The notes: generated by a model not told the origin, from the sequence alone. 60,463 nt of DNA from Nocardia otitidiscaviarum NBRC 14405 (GCF_000308635.1 NZ_BAGD01000103.1:1-60463); one strand, 5' to 3'; shown: positions 8,225 through 17,533, counted from the first letter of the stretch. A program made the numbers and translations.

Positions 8225-9219
8225 GGCTTGACTCCCGCGATGTCCAGGGCCTCGCGCACCATCTCGGCGGTGGCGGCCGGATCGGTCATGAGCAGCGGCA
8301 CGCTGCGCACCTCGACGCCCGGCACCGCGGCGGTATCGGTGCTGTGCACCAGCCAACCGTCCAGGATGCCGGTGGCCGAGCGCGCGCCGTAGTGGTTGCC
8401 GACGGCTTCGGCGTCGGACGAGACGCCGATCACCGACAGGCAGGCATCGGCCATGCCGCGCAACGGTTTTCCACCGATCACCGGCGCGATACCGACTACC
8501 TTGGCGGTGGTGGTGCGCAGCGCGCCGCGAATGCCGGGCACGGACAGGATGGCGCCGATGCTCACGACGGGGTTGGAGGGGGCCAGCAGCACCGCATCCG
8601 CAGATTCTATGATTTCCGTCACACCCGGACCTGGTTTCGCCACATCCGCCCCAATAGTCACGAATCCATGGGTCTCTACGTTGGCACGGTAGCGAACCCA
8701 CCACTCCTGGAAATGGATCGCGCGGCGTTCGCCAGCGTTCTCCGGGTCATCGATTACTACGTGCGTTTCACACCTGTCGTCGGTTGCCGGGAGCAGCGTC
8801 ACGCCGGGTTGCCAGCGATTGCAGAGGGCCTCGGTGACCGCCGAGAGCGGGTATCCCTGGCGCAGCATTTCACTGCGGATGAGATGGGTGGCGATATCGC
8901 GATCCCCCAACCCGAACCAATCGGGCTGAGCCTGATATTTCGCGAGCTCCTCCTTGGCGTTCCAGGTCTCGTTCGCGTGCCCCCAGCCGCGCTCCGGGTC
9001 GATGCCACCACCCAGGGTGTACATGCAGGTGTCCAGGTCAGGGCAGATGCGCAGACCGTGCATCCAGACGTCGTCGCCGACATTGACGATGGCCGTCACG
9101 TCCGCGCCGGGCAGCAGCTCACGCACGCCCTGCAGGAACCGCGCGCCGCCGACGCCACCGACCAGGACCGCGATCCGCAGGCCGGCGCCGGGCGCGCTCT
9201 CCGCTTGTTCTCCAGTCAC
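8221..9219 (-). CDS. fbiA: 2-phospho-L-lactate (phosphoenolpyruvyl) transferase FbiA/CofD
   Basis: Transfers the phospholactyl or phosphoenolpyruvyl group onto the deazaflavin Fo to give F420-0 or dehydro-F420-0. The 332-aa protein begins IAVLVGGVGGARFLQGV, the nucleotide-site signature of CofD, and carries VNVGDDVWMHGLRICPDLDT and APSNPVVSIG. GTG at 9219 is taken as start because it gives the family length; the frame is open further upstream to 9531 but without family resemblance. First gene of the fbiA-fbiB-nudix operon and divergent from whiB2, as in mycobacteria. Confidence 0.95.
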   Translation of the reverse strand: MTGEQAESAPGAGLRIAVLVGGVGGARFLQGVRELLPGADVTAIVNVGDDVWMHGLRICPDLDTCMYTLGGGIDPERGWGHANETWNAKEELAKYQAQPDWFGLGDRDIATHLIRSEMLRQGYPLSAVTEALCNRWQPGVTLLPATDDRCETHVVIDDPENAGERRAIHFQEWWVRYRANVETHGFVTIGADVAKPGPGVTEIIESADAVLLAPSNPVVSIGAILSVPGIRGALRTTTAKVVGIAPVIGGKPLRGMADACLSVIGVSSDAEAVGNHYGARSATGILDGWLVHSTDTAAVPGVEVRSVPLLMTDPAATAEMVREALDIAGVKP

Positions 9220-9563
9220 ATCCGCACAGCCTATGCGGTCGCCGCGCGAACCCGCCGCACGCCATATTTGCCGGTCATTTGCTGGTTTGAGTCGCTCTGG
9301 TTCGGGTAAAGGGGTCGTGGATGGTAACGGAATAGCTTCGGCGGCTTGACCACCGCCACGCCCGGCGTGTCTAATCACAGGCATGTCATTCCGGGTTCGC
9401 GCGAGAGAGCAAGGCGCGGACGGATTTTCGAACAGATGTTCGCACCGGGATGGCGCTAGCTCGGGGATGTCCGCGGGACAACGTCGCGGTGTTGGGCCGT
9501 CGGTGGGAACGGCTGTCGACGGATTAATCATTCTGCGCTAACACACAGTGAGGAGGCGGAGCG
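9220..9563. other. Divergent promoter region fbiA / whiB2
   Basis: 344 bases between the two divergent genes. No gene is evident. Near the whiB2 side an AT-richer stretch (about 9520-9545) before the GAGGAGG site may hold its promoter. I cannot name an operator here. Confidence 0.4.
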
Positions 9564-10031
9564 ATGGCCGATGAGCTGGCCCCGTCAGGCATTCCGGGCG
9601 GTGTATCGCAAACCGATTCCACAGCAGGCGCAGCACCAGACTTCTGCGCCGACAACCGAATCGGATACGAGGGGGGTGACATGACGACACGGCACCACGG
9701 GGGACAGTGGGCCCGCACGCAGATCCAACCGGAAGCGCCACGGCTCAGCCTGATCGTCACCGGAATGGACGACATGCTCGACGCCGTCGCGCGTTCGAGC
9801 CGGGAGATGGACGCCGAACAGTGGCAGGAGCGGGCGCTGTGCGCCCAAACCGATCCCGAGGCGTTCTTCCCGGAGAAGGGTGGTTCCACCCGCGAGGCCA
9901 AGCGCATCTGCTCCGGCTGCGAGGTCCGCGACGAATGCCTCGAGTACGCCCTCGCCCACGATGAGCGCTTCGGCATCTGGGGCGGGCTCTCCGAACGGGA
10001 ACGCCGCCGCCTCAAGCGCGGCATCATCTGA
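9564..10031 (+). CDS. whiB2: WhiB-family iron-sulfur transcription factor (WhiB2/WhmD-like)
   Basis: Small Fe-S regulator required for septation and division in mycobacteria. The C-terminal half has the four cluster cysteines (ALCAQTDPEAFFPEKGG, then ICSGCEVRDEC), the GIWGGLSERERRRLKR turn and basic tail. Wording of this region is that of WhiB2. The frame gives 155 aa from the ATG at 9564, which has a GAGGAGG site seven bases ahead. A second ATG at 9681, also behind a G-rich site, would give 116 aa, closer to some family members, so the start is uncertain. Position beside fbiA and the mannose genes is conserved in mycobacteria. Confidence 0.92.
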   Translation: MADELAPSGIPGGVSQTDSTAGAAPDFCADNRIGYEGGDMTTRHHGGQWARTQIQPEAPRLSLIVTGMDDMLDAVARSSREMDAEQWQERALCAQTDPEAFFPEKGGSTREAKRICSGCEVRDECLEYALAHDERFGIWGGLSERERRRLKRGII

Positions 10032-10321
10032 AGTATCGCAGCGGAACCCGTTGCATCACCTGAGTTTCCACCCCGCCGCCGAGGTGGCGAGGTAGCACAG
10101 CGGGACGAGTAGGCCCCCGGTCCCGTCGCGACCACCGCGACGAGATCCGATGAGGGCGGGCCACTCCCCAGCACTCCAAGATCCCAGCACCCCAACACGA
10201 TCCGCGCGGCCCCCGAGCCCGCCGCGGCATACGGGTGACCAATCATCCCGAGCGGCAAACCCACTCGTCTCCCCAGCCCGCACGGCACTGCGGGTGACCA
10301 ACTCTCCCCAAAACTCCCGGA

Positions 10322-10801
10322 CTACTCCGGGGCCGGGTCGATGACGTCCGGGTCCACGCCCAGATAGGTGGCGATCTGCTGGACCAGCACCTCGCGTAGC
10401 AGGTCCACCAGGTCGTCGGGGTCGCTGGCGCGCAACTCCAGGGGTTTGCGGAACAGCACCACGCGGGCGCGGGTGGCCACACCGTGGCGGTCCACGCCCG
10501 CGGGGATCAACCGGGACAGCGGCACCGGGCCGTCGGCCACCACCTCATCCGGCCAGGTGACCGAATCCGGATGCAGCGGACGGATTTTCGGGACGTCGTC
10601 GACCGCGATGTCGAGCTTCGTGAGACGGTCGTGCCAGCGGCCGTCGAGGGGCGCGAACGCCTCCAGCACGAGACGGTCGAACTGCTGGCCGCGAGTGCGC
10701 CAAGCCGGAACGGTCGGCGGCAACATCGGCCCGCGCACACCCCGCCCGCGGCGGATCACCGACCGCGCGGTGGGCGGTCGCCTCTTACGTGAACGGGTCA
10801 T
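10322..10801 (-). CDS. Conserved actinobacterial protein, metallopeptidase-like (Rv3259 type)
   Basis: 159-aa protein corresponding by position and look to Rv3259. The second half resembles minimal zincins (zincin_1 family), ending LVDLLREVLVQQIATYLGV, but the HExxH zinc motif is replaced by REVLV, so it is probably not an active peptidase. The N-terminal 30 residues are basic. ATG at 10801 has no clear ribosome-binding site and may be leaderless. It is convergent with whiB2 and divergent from the DUF3499 gene. Function unknown. The 290 bases before it on the left (10032-10321) hold only an imperfect direct repeat around CGGGTGACCAA. Confidence 0.75.
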   Translation of the reverse strand: MTRSRKRRPPTARSVIRRGRGVRGPMLPPTVPAWRTRGQQFDRLVLEAFAPLDGRWHDRLTKLDIAVDDVPKIRPLHPDSVTWPDEVVADGPVPLSRLIPAGVDRHGVATRARVVLFRKPLELRASDPDDLVDLLREVLVQQIATYLGVDPDVIDPAPE

Positions 10802-10823
10802 ACGATGAATCTACTGTGTCTAT

Positions 10824-10985
10824 TGCCTCCGCTTCGCTCCGGCGGATTCGCGGCTGTGTTCGATCTGCCCTCCGCTGCGCTCCGGGCGGATTCGCGGCGC
10901 TGAAGGTCCCGGTTCTTCCCTCCCTCCGCTCCCCCGCTTCGCTCCTCCGCTCCGGTCAGTCCAGAACCGGGACGCGCCGCGAATC
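10824..10985 (+). repeat. Dispersed inverted-repeat element, copy A
   Basis: Intergenic mosaic repeat. The core at 10888-10985 (98 bp) is identical, apart from one base, to a copy in opposite orientation at 51861-51958. It has long inverted ends: GATTCGCGGCGC (10889-10900) and GTCCCGGTTCT (10906-10916) pair with AGAACCGGGAC (10963-10973) and GCGCCGCGAATC (10974-10985). Left of the core are two short modules built on CCTCCGCTTCGCTCCGGCGG and CCCTCCGCTGCGCTCCGGG. In the other copy the same two modules occur in swapped order. No gene is in the region 10802-11170 apart from this element. Confidence 0.9.
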
Positions 10986-11170
10986 GGAGAGTGCACGTAG
11001 AGCCAGCCGTGCCACCGATGAGGACACAACGCACCGCAACGGGTGCGCGGGGGGATCGCTGGCAGGAAAGGCCCTGTATGCGGGGGACCCGCCGTAGTGA
11101 GACCGGCAACATTGAGCGTGTCTGTCCCCGGCGAGGCGTGAGGGGGGTTACCCTGCTTGGCGTGATTCCC

Positions 11171-11557
11171 ATGCGTCGTTGCTGCCGTCCAGGCTGCAAG
11201 AACCCGGCCGTAGCGACGCTGACCTATGTGTACTCCGAGTCGACGGCCGTGGTCGGGCCGCTGGCCACGGTGGCCGAGCCGCACTCCTGGGACCTGTGTG
11301 AAACACATGCGTCCCGGATTACCGCCCCGAAGGGGTGGGAGATGGTGCGGCACGAGGGCGGCTTCTCGTCCAGCACACCGGATGACGACGACCTGACCGC
11401 CCTGGCCGAGGCCGTGCGCGAAGCGGGGCTACGACGGCGGTCACCGGAACCGGAACAGCCCGGCTACTCCGACTACGCACCCCCACAGCGCACCACCCGC
11501 ACCGGCCGCACGGGACGCCGCGGTCACCTCCGGGTCCTGCCCGACCCACCGAACTGA
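11171..11557 (+). CDS. DUF3499 family protein (Rv3258c type)
   Basis: Conserved actinobacterial protein of unknown function, 128 aa. The first 60 residues are the conserved part: MRRCCRPGCKNPAVATLTYV, then WDLCETHASRITAPKGWE. CxxxC and CxxH pairs suggest a small zinc ribbon. The last 60 residues are low-complexity, rich in Arg, Pro and Thr. The ATG at 11171 is placed at the conserved start; a GTG three codons upstream is an alternative. It precedes the phosphomannomutase gene by 79 bases on the same strand, as in mycobacteria, so the two may be cotranscribed. Confidence 0.87.
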   Translation: MRRCCRPGCKNPAVATLTYVYSESTAVVGPLATVAEPHSWDLCETHASRITAPKGWEMVRHEGGFSSSTPDDDDLTALAEAVREAGLRRRSPEPEQPGYSDYAPPQRTTRTGRTGRRGHLRVLPDPPN

Positions 11558-11636
11558 TCCCCCGATGCGCACTCGACCGGGCGCTGAAGTCGGGCAGGCG
11601 GACCAGCACAGGGGTTCTCCTACTAGGGTGTTGGCT

Positions 11637-13013
11637 ATGACAGTCGCCCGGTCTGCCGATTCCGTTCATGCAGTGATCAAGGCGTACGACGTTCGCGGGG
11701 TAGTGGGCGAACAGATCGACGCGGATTTCGTCAAGGATGTCGGCGCGTCGTTCGCGCGGCTGATGCGCGAGGAGGGCGCGCGGCAGGTCGTGATCGGTCA
11801 CGATATGCGCGATTCCTCCCCCGCGCTGTCCGCCGCCTTCGCCGCGGGCGTACAGGCCCAGGGCCTCGACGTGATCCACATCGGCCTGGCCTCCACCGAC
11901 GAGTTGTACTTCGCCTCCGGCCATCTCGACTGCCCGGGCGCGATGTTCACCGCCTCGCACAACCCGGCCCGGTACAACGGCATCAAACTGTGCCGCGCCA
12001 AGGCGCTGCCGGTCGGACAGGACACCGGCCTGGCCACCATCACCGACGAGGTGATCAACGGTGTGCCCGCCTACGACGGCGCGCCGGGCACCGCCTCCGA
12101 GCAGGACCTGCTCTCCGCCTACGCGGCCTACCTGCACGAACTGGTCGATCTGAGCGCGTCCCGCCCGCTGCGCATCGCCGTGGACGCGGGCAACGGCATG
12201 GGCGGTTTCACCGTGCCCGCCGTGCTGGGCACGCTGCCGCAGTTCACCATCGAACCGCTCTATTTCGAACTCGACGGCACCTTCCCCAATCACGAAGCCA
12301 ATCCGCTGGATCCGAAGAATCTGGTGGATCTGCAGGAGTACGTCCGCAAGACCGGGGCCGATATCGGGCTGGCCTTCGACGGCGACGCCGACCGCTGCTT
12401 CGTGGTGGACGAGAAGGGCGAGCCGGTCTCCCCGTCGGCGGTGACCGCGCTGGTGGCCGAGCGTGAGCTGGCCAAGGAACCGGGCGCGACCATCATCCAC
12501 AATCTGATCACCTCCAAGGCGGTGCCGGAGCTGGTGGCCGAGCTCGGCGGCACCCCGGTGCGCACCCGCGTCGGCCACTCCTTCATCAAGCAGCAGATGG
12601 CCGCCACCGGCGCGATCTTCGGCGGCGAACATTCCGCGCACTACTACTTCCGCGACTTCTGGGGCGCGGATTCCGGCATGCTGGCGGCCCTGCACGTACT
12701 GGCCGCGCTGGGCGAGAAGGACCGCCCGATGTCCGAGCTCGCGTCCGCCTATGCAACATATGCGGCCTCCGGGGAGATCAACTCCACAGTGGCGGATGCG
12801 AAGGAGCGGACCACGGCGGTGGTCGAGGCGTTCCGCGACCGGGCCGGCTCGGTGGACCGGCTCGACGGCGTGACCGTGCAGTTGCCCGCGGGTGCGTGGT
12901 TCAACCTGCGGGCCTCCAATACCGAACCGCTGCTGCGCCTCAACGTCGAAGCCCGATCGCAGGAGGATGTAGACGCACTCGTAACCGAGATTCTGAGCAT
13001 CGTGCGCGGCTGA
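11637..13013 (+). CDS. manB: Phosphomannomutase/phosphoglucomutase ManB
   Basis: Interconverts mannose-6-phosphate and mannose-1-phosphate for GDP-mannose, needed for lipoarabinomannan, PIMs and protein mannosylation. The 458-aa protein carries the alpha-phosphohexomutase signatures: catalytic Ser loop FTASHNPARYNGIK, metal loop AFDGDADRCF, sugar loop GGEHSAHYYFRD and phosphate loop RASNTEPLLRLN. Length and order fit the family fully. The ATG at 11637 gives the expected N-terminus VIKAYDVRGVVGEQID. It heads a rightward run with the SIS-like gene and manA, which together supply mannose phosphates. In M. tuberculosis the same name manB has been used for two genes; this is the mutase. Confidence 0.95.
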   Translation: MTVARSADSVHAVIKAYDVRGVVGEQIDADFVKDVGASFARLMREEGARQVVIGHDMRDSSPALSAAFAAGVQAQGLDVIHIGLASTDELYFASGHLDCPGAMFTASHNPARYNGIKLCRAKALPVGQDTGLATITDEVINGVPAYDGAPGTASEQDLLSAYAAYLHELVDLSASRPLRIAVDAGNGMGGFTVPAVLGTLPQFTIEPLYFELDGTFPNHEANPLDPKNLVDLQEYVRKTGADIGLAFDGDADRCFVVDEKGEPVSPSAVTALVAERELAKEPGATIIHNLITSKAVPELVAELGGTPVRTRVGHSFIKQQMAATGAIFGGEHSAHYYFRDFWGADSGMLAALHVLAALGEKDRPMSELASAYATYAASGEINSTVADAKERTTAVVEAFRDRAGSVDRLDGVTVQLPAGAWFNLRASNTEPLLRLNVEARSQEDVDALVTEILSIVRG

Positions 13014-13083
13014 CTGGAATAGTGGAATCACAGAGCGTGGATTCGCCCGCGGGTGACCCGATGAGGGGAGGTGGCAACGCCCG

Positions 13084-14265
13084 ATGATCGCTGGGACACC
13101 GGTTCTGGACCTCGATGACGTCGCCTCGCTGGAGGCGGCCGACTCCGGAGGGACACTGCGTTCCGCCGCGTCGGCGGGTGCGCAGGTGCGCGCCACCGCC
13201 GCGGCCATCGACGAGGACATCCTGCGTCGCCTCACCGGTATGCGGCCACGCAGTCTGGTCATGGTGTCCGGTTCGGGCCGGGCGGCCCGGGCGGCAGGCA
13301 TTCTGATCGCCGCGCTCGGCGACCGCGCCAATCTGCCGGTGGTGCCCGCCACCACGATTCCGCCGTGGGTGGGCCCCCTCGACGTGGTGCTGGTGGCCGG
13401 TGACGACGCGGGTGATCCGCGGCTGGCCGAGGCGGTGGACCGGGCGCTGCGCCGCGGCGCCGAGGTGGTGGTCGCGGCTCCGGACGAGGGTCCGCTGCGC
13501 GCCGTCGCCGCGGGCCGGGCCACCGTGCTGCCCCCGCGTGTGCCCGTCCTCGACCACAATCGGATGCTGCGCTTCCTGGCGGTCGGCACCGCCGTGCTGA
13601 CGGCGCTGGACCCCGGTCGCATCGCCCCGCTGGTTCCCGATCTGGATTCGCTCGCCGATCTGCTGGACGCCGAGGCGCTGCGCGGCGGCCCGCAGAACGA
13701 GTCCTTCCACAACCCCGCCAAGACCCTCGCCACCCGGATGCGGGAGCGGCGCATCGTGCTCGCGGGTGATTCTCCCGCCGCCATCGAACTGGCCGAGCAC
13801 GCCGCCGAGGTGCTGCTGGCCACCGCCGGTCAGATCGTGGCCTCGGCCGATCTCGCCGAGGCCGTCGCCGCGCACGCCCGCATGGTGGAGGCCGCCGGGG
13901 TGGACGCCCCCGGCTACGACCCGCTGTTCCACGACGAGCAGCTCGACGGTCCCGCCCCCGTGGACAAGGTGCGAGTGTTCGTGGTGACCGCGGATGCCGA
14001 TCAGGTGGCGGCGCGACGACGGCTGGCCGTCTTCGGCGCGGGCCAGGGTTTGGTGGACGCCGATCTGGTCAATGTCGATGTGGAAATCATGGGCGCGGGA
14101 TCGCCCGCCCCCGCCGAAGGCCAGGCCGCTCCCGCCGGACGAGGCGGAGAATTGGAACAGCTCGCGGTATTGGCCCTGCGCCTGGAAATGGCCGCGGCGT
14201 ATCTACGACTACTCGGTTCCCGTCCGGCAACGACGCCGGGACACTACGACGGGGGACACTACTAG
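13084..14265 (+). CDS. SIS-domain-like protein (Rv3256c/TobH type)
   Basis: 393-aa protein in the position of Rv3256c, between the mutase and manA. The N-terminal half has a Rossmann-like sugar-isomerase fold pattern (SLVMVSGSGRAARAAGIL, then VVLVAGDDAGD) resembling bifunctional phosphoglucose/phosphomannose isomerases. The C-terminal third is another alpha/beta segment ending in a Gly/His/Tyr tail. A GGGGAGGTGG site precedes the ATG. Its stop overlaps the manA start by one base, so it is surely coexpressed with manA. Enzymatic activity is unproven; a role in mannose-phosphate metabolism is inferred from position. Confidence 0.8.
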   Translation: MIAGTPVLDLDDVASLEAADSGGTLRSAASAGAQVRATAAAIDEDILRRLTGMRPRSLVMVSGSGRAARAAGILIAALGDRANLPVVPATTIPPWVGPLDVVLVAGDDAGDPRLAEAVDRALRRGAEVVVAAPDEGPLRAVAAGRATVLPPRVPVLDHNRMLRFLAVGTAVLTALDPGRIAPLVPDLDSLADLLDAEALRGGPQNESFHNPAKTLATRMRERRIVLAGDSPAAIELAEHAAEVLLATAGQIVASADLAEAVAAHARMVEAAGVDAPGYDPLFHDEQLDGPAPVDKVRVFVVTADADQVAARRRLAVFGAGQGLVDADLVNVDVEIMGAGSPAPAEGQAAPAGRGGELEQLAVLALRLEMAAAYLRLLGSRPATTPGHYDGGHY

Positions 14266-15491
14266 TGCACGAACTCGTTGGTGCGCTGCGCTCCTACGCT
14301 TGGGGTTCGCGCACCGCGCTCGCTCAGCTGTGCGGCCGACCGGTCCCGTCCGCGCATCCGGAAGCCGAACTCTGGTTCGGAGCACACCCCGCCGATCCGG
14401 CGCGCGTGCGCGTCAACGGTCACGATCGCTCGCTCCTGGATCTGCTCGCCGCCGACCCGCAACGCGAACTCGGCTCGGTCGCGGGCGAATTCGACGGGCG
14501 GCTGCCGTTCCTGCTGAAGATCCTCGCCGCCGAGGAGCCGCTGTCGCTCCAGGCGCATCCGAGTCTCGAACAGGCACGCGCCGGATTCGCGCGGGAGAAC
14601 CACACGGGCGTACCCATCGATTCGCCCATGCGCAACTACCGCGACGAGAACCACAAGCCCGAACTCGTGGTGGCCCTGGACCGTTTCGAGGCCCTGGCCG
14701 GATTCCGTGACCCGAACGCCACGGTGCGCCTGCTCCAGGCCCTGGCGGTGCCCGAACTCGCCCCCTACGCGGACCTGCTTGCCGCCCAGCCGGATTCGGC
14801 GGGCCTGCGCACCCTGTTCACCACCTGGATCGCGCTGCCGCAGAACGCGCTGGCCACCCTGCTGCCCAAGGTGCTCGACGGCTGCGTGCACTACCTGTCC
14901 GACCGCGACGCCGGGAACAACGGCGCGCGCAAGGAATTCACCGCCGAGGTGAAGACCGCGCTGGAGCTGGCGGAGGCGTATCCGGGCGATGCCGGGGTGC
15001 TGGCGGCGCTGCTGCTCAACCGCATCACCCTCGAACCCGGCGAGGGCCTGTTCCTGGCGGCCGGGAATCTGCACGCCTATCTGCGCGGCGTCGGCGTGGA
15101 GATCATGGCGAACTCCGACAATGTGCTGCGCGGCGGACTCACCCCCAAGCACGTGGACGTGCCGGAGCTATTGCGCGTCCTCGATTTCGAACCCCTCGAT
15201 CTCCCGATCGTCGCGCCGGAGACGGAGGCCGAGGGCGTGTTCCGGTATCGCACGCCCGCGGCGGAATTCACCCTGCGGCGAGTGGAATTGGCGGAGGGCG
15301 AACCACCGCTCCCGCTGCCCGCCTCCGGACCCGAGATCGCGCTGTGCACCCTGGGCGCGGTGCGCCTGACCCAGCACGGCCGCTACCTGGAGGTCCCCTG
15401 CGGCCGCGCGGCCTGGATCTCCGCCACCGACGGTCCGATCACCGCCCAGGCGATCGACGGTCCGGCACAACTGTTCTGCGCTTCTGTTTGA
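14265..15491 (+). CDS. manA: Mannose-6-phosphate isomerase, class I
   Basis: Zinc enzyme converting fructose-6-phosphate to mannose-6-phosphate, 408 aa. Signatures: YAWGSRTALAQL at the N-terminus, the metal region LPFLLKILAAEEPLSLQAHP (QxH), YRDENHKPELVVAL, and the second signature GNLHAYLRGVGVEIMANSDN then VLRGGLTPKHVDVPEL. The GTG at 14265 overlaps the preceding stop by one base. With the mutase and the guanylyltransferase further right it completes the path from fructose-6-phosphate to GDP-mannose. Confidence 0.95.
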   Translation: MHELVGALRSYAWGSRTALAQLCGRPVPSAHPEAELWFGAHPADPARVRVNGHDRSLLDLLAADPQRELGSVAGEFDGRLPFLLKILAAEEPLSLQAHPSLEQARAGFARENHTGVPIDSPMRNYRDENHKPELVVALDRFEALAGFRDPNATVRLLQALAVPELAPYADLLAAQPDSAGLRTLFTTWIALPQNALATLLPKVLDGCVHYLSDRDAGNNGARKEFTAEVKTALELAEAYPGDAGVLAALLLNRITLEPGEGLFLAAGNLHAYLRGVGVEIMANSDNVLRGGLTPKHVDVPELLRVLDFEPLDLPIVAPETEAEGVFRYRTPAAEFTLRRVELAEGEPPLPLPASGPEIALCTLGAVRLTQHGRYLEVPCGRAAWISATDGPITAQAIDGPAQLFCASV

Positions 15492-15559
15492 TCACCGCGG
15501 CGGTACTCTGAGCCGGGCGATTCGTCAGGGAATCGACAGGCTCCGGAAAGGGACGAACA

Positions 15560-16489
15560 GTGGCTGCGGGTGGCGGTAGGAAGGCGATCATCGCGGCGAT
15601 GACCGCCAATGGCGGTATCGCGGTGGCGAAATTCGTGGGCGCGGGGATCACCGGGTCGGCGTCCATGCTGGCGGAGGCCGTGCACTCGGTGGCCGACACC
15701 TGCAATCAGGGCCTGCTGCTGTTCGGGCAGCGCAAGGCCGCGCAGGAGGCCGACAACCTGCATCAGTTCGGGTACGGGCGCAACCGCTACTTCTACTCGT
15801 TCGTGGTCGCGCTGGTGATCTTCGCGCTCGGTTCGCTGTACGCGCTCTACGAGGGTGTGCACAAGGTGCAGCATCCGGAGGAATTGTCCAGTCCGATGGT
15901 GGCCATCGTGATCCTGGGAATCGCGATCGTGCTGGAGACCTTCAGCATGATCACCGCCGTCAAGGAGTCGCGGCCGCTCAAGGGCGATGCCAGCTGGTGG
16001 CGGTTCATCCGCACCTCGCGGCATCCGGAACTGCCGGTGGTGCTGCTCGAGGACGCGGGCGCGCTGATCGGTCTGATCCTGGCCTTCGGCGCGGTCAGCA
16101 TGACCGTGGTCACCGGCGATCCGGTCTGGGACGGTATCGGCACGCTGTGCATCGGTGTGCTCCTGGGCGTCATCGCCATCATCCTCATCGTGGAGATGAA
16201 GAGCCTGCTCATCGGTGAGGGCGCGACCGCCAAGGACGACGAGCTGATTCGCGAGCGATTGGTCGACGGCACCCGGATCGACCGCGTCATCCACCTGAAG
16301 ACCCAGTACCTCGGCCCGGAGGAGCTGCTGGTGGCCGCCAAGGTCGCCATCGTGCCCGGACTGGAGATCGCCGATATCGCCGCCGCCATCGACGACGCCG
16401 AGGCACGCGTGCGCGCGGCGGTGCCGATCGCGAAGATCATGTACCTGGAGCCGGACCTGTACCGCGCCACCGCCGACACGACCGTCTGA
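15560..16489 (+). CDS. Cation diffusion facilitator family transporter 1
   Basis: Membrane metal exporter of the CDF family, 309 aa, with about six transmembrane helices and a C-terminal cytoplasmic domain. TM2 has LAEAVHSVADT (HxxxD). In TM5 the usual second HxxxD is replaced by VVLLEDAGALIG, the pattern of the ZnT9-like branch. GYGRNRYFYSFVVALVIF marks the loop and TM3. GTG start with an AAAGGGA site. It is followed 74 bases later by a close paralog, evidently a tandem duplication. Zinc, cobalt, manganese or iron are all possible substrates. Confidence 0.87.
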   Translation: MAAGGGRKAIIAAMTANGGIAVAKFVGAGITGSASMLAEAVHSVADTCNQGLLLFGQRKAAQEADNLHQFGYGRNRYFYSFVVALVIFALGSLYALYEGVHKVQHPEELSSPMVAIVILGIAIVLETFSMITAVKESRPLKGDASWWRFIRTSRHPELPVVLLEDAGALIGLILAFGAVSMTVVTGDPVWDGIGTLCIGVLLGVIAIILIVEMKSLLIGEGATAKDDELIRERLVDGTRIDRVIHLKTQYLGPEELLVAAKVAIVPGLEIADIAAAIDDAEARVRAAVPIAKIMYLEPDLYRATADTTV

Positions 16490-16563
16490 TCGTCGGCGGG
16501 CGGACATCCCGCCCGGCGTGTGTCCGCCCGCCGATGCCCGGGGACGTCGTAGCGTAGGAACCC

Positions 16564-17484
16564 ATGTCCACCGGTGGCGGCAAGAAGGCGATTGTGGCGG
16601 CGTTCTCGGCGGATGCCGGGATCACGGTCGCGAAGTACATCGGTGCGTTCCTGACCGGTTCGGCGTCCATGCTGGCCGAGGCGGTGCACTCGACCGCCGA
16701 TACCGCCAATCAAGGGTTGCTGCTGCTCGGGCGGCGGCGTGCGGAGCAGGCTCCCGACGACCTGCACCCGTTCGGGTACGGGCGCAACCGCTACTTCTAC
16801 TCGTTCATCGTGGCGCTGGTGATCTTCCTGCTCGGCGCGCTGTACGCGATCGACGAGGGCATCACCAAGATCCGGCATCCGGAGCGGCTGGACGATCCGA
16901 TCATCGCCATCGTGATCCTGCTGGTGGCGCTGGCACTGGAGTCCTACAGCCTGGCCACCGCGCGGCGCGAGTCGGCGGCGCTCAAGGGGCGCACCAGCTG
17001 GTGGAAGTTCATCCGCACCACCCGCAATCCCGAACTGCCGGTGGTGCTGCTCGAGGACACCGGTGCGCTCATCGGCCTGCTGTTCGCCTTCCTCGGGGTC
17101 GGGCTGACCATGCTGACCGGCAGCGCCGTGTGGGACGGCATCGGCACGCTGCTCATCGGAGGGCTGCTGCTGGTCATCGCGATTGTGCTGATCGTGGAGA
17201 TGAAGAGTCTGCTCATCGGGGAGGGAGCGACACCGGAGGAGGATCGCCTGATTCGCGCCGGGCTGGTGGACGGGACGCGCATCGACCGGGTGATCTATCT
17301 GAAGACCCAGTATCTGGCCCCGGATGATCTGCTGGTCGCCACCAAGGTGTCCATCGTGCCGGGATTGGGGATCGCGGAAGTGGCGGCGGCCATCGACGAC
17401 GCCGAGGAGCGGGTGCGAGCGGCGGTGCCCACTGCGCGCGATATCTACATCGAGCCGGATCTGTATCGCGCACGGTCGCTCTGA
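16564..17484 (+). CDS. Cation diffusion facilitator family transporter 2
   Basis: Second CDF protein, 306 aa, collinear with and clearly similar to its upstream neighbour throughout (for example AKYIGAFLTGSASMLAEAVH, then GYGRNRYFYSFIVALVIF). It keeps HSTAD in TM2 and VLLEDTGALIG in TM5. The C-terminal cytoplasmic domain ends like the first copy with IYIEPDLYRAR. The pair may form homo- or heterodimers, since CDFs act as dimers. The opposing oxidoreductase gene ends 49 bases further on. Confidence 0.87.
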   Translation: MSTGGGKKAIVAAFSADAGITVAKYIGAFLTGSASMLAEAVHSTADTANQGLLLLGRRRAEQAPDDLHPFGYGRNRYFYSFIVALVIFLLGALYAIDEGITKIRHPERLDDPIIAIVILLVALALESYSLATARRESAALKGRTSWWKFIRTTRNPELPVVLLEDTGALIGLLFAFLGVGLTMLTGSAVWDGIGTLLIGGLLLVIAIVLIVEMKSLLIGEGATPEEDRLIRAGLVDGTRIDRVIYLKTQYLAPDDLLVATKVSIVPGLGIAEVAAAIDDAEERVRAAVPTARDIYIEPDLYRARSL

Positions 17485-17533
17485 GTACATCCGGGCGAAT
17501 TCGAGCGCGCCGGGTTCGTTCGCGCCGGTTCGA

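Noticed and set aside
10032..10321. Direct repeat around CGGGTGACCAA as a possible regulatory array
   Set aside because: Only two imperfect copies in a convergent spacer, too weak to call.
11319..13823. 834-codon open frame on the minus strand opposite manB and the SIS-like gene
   Set aside because: Shadow frame of two well-supported genes in high-GC DNA; no family features.
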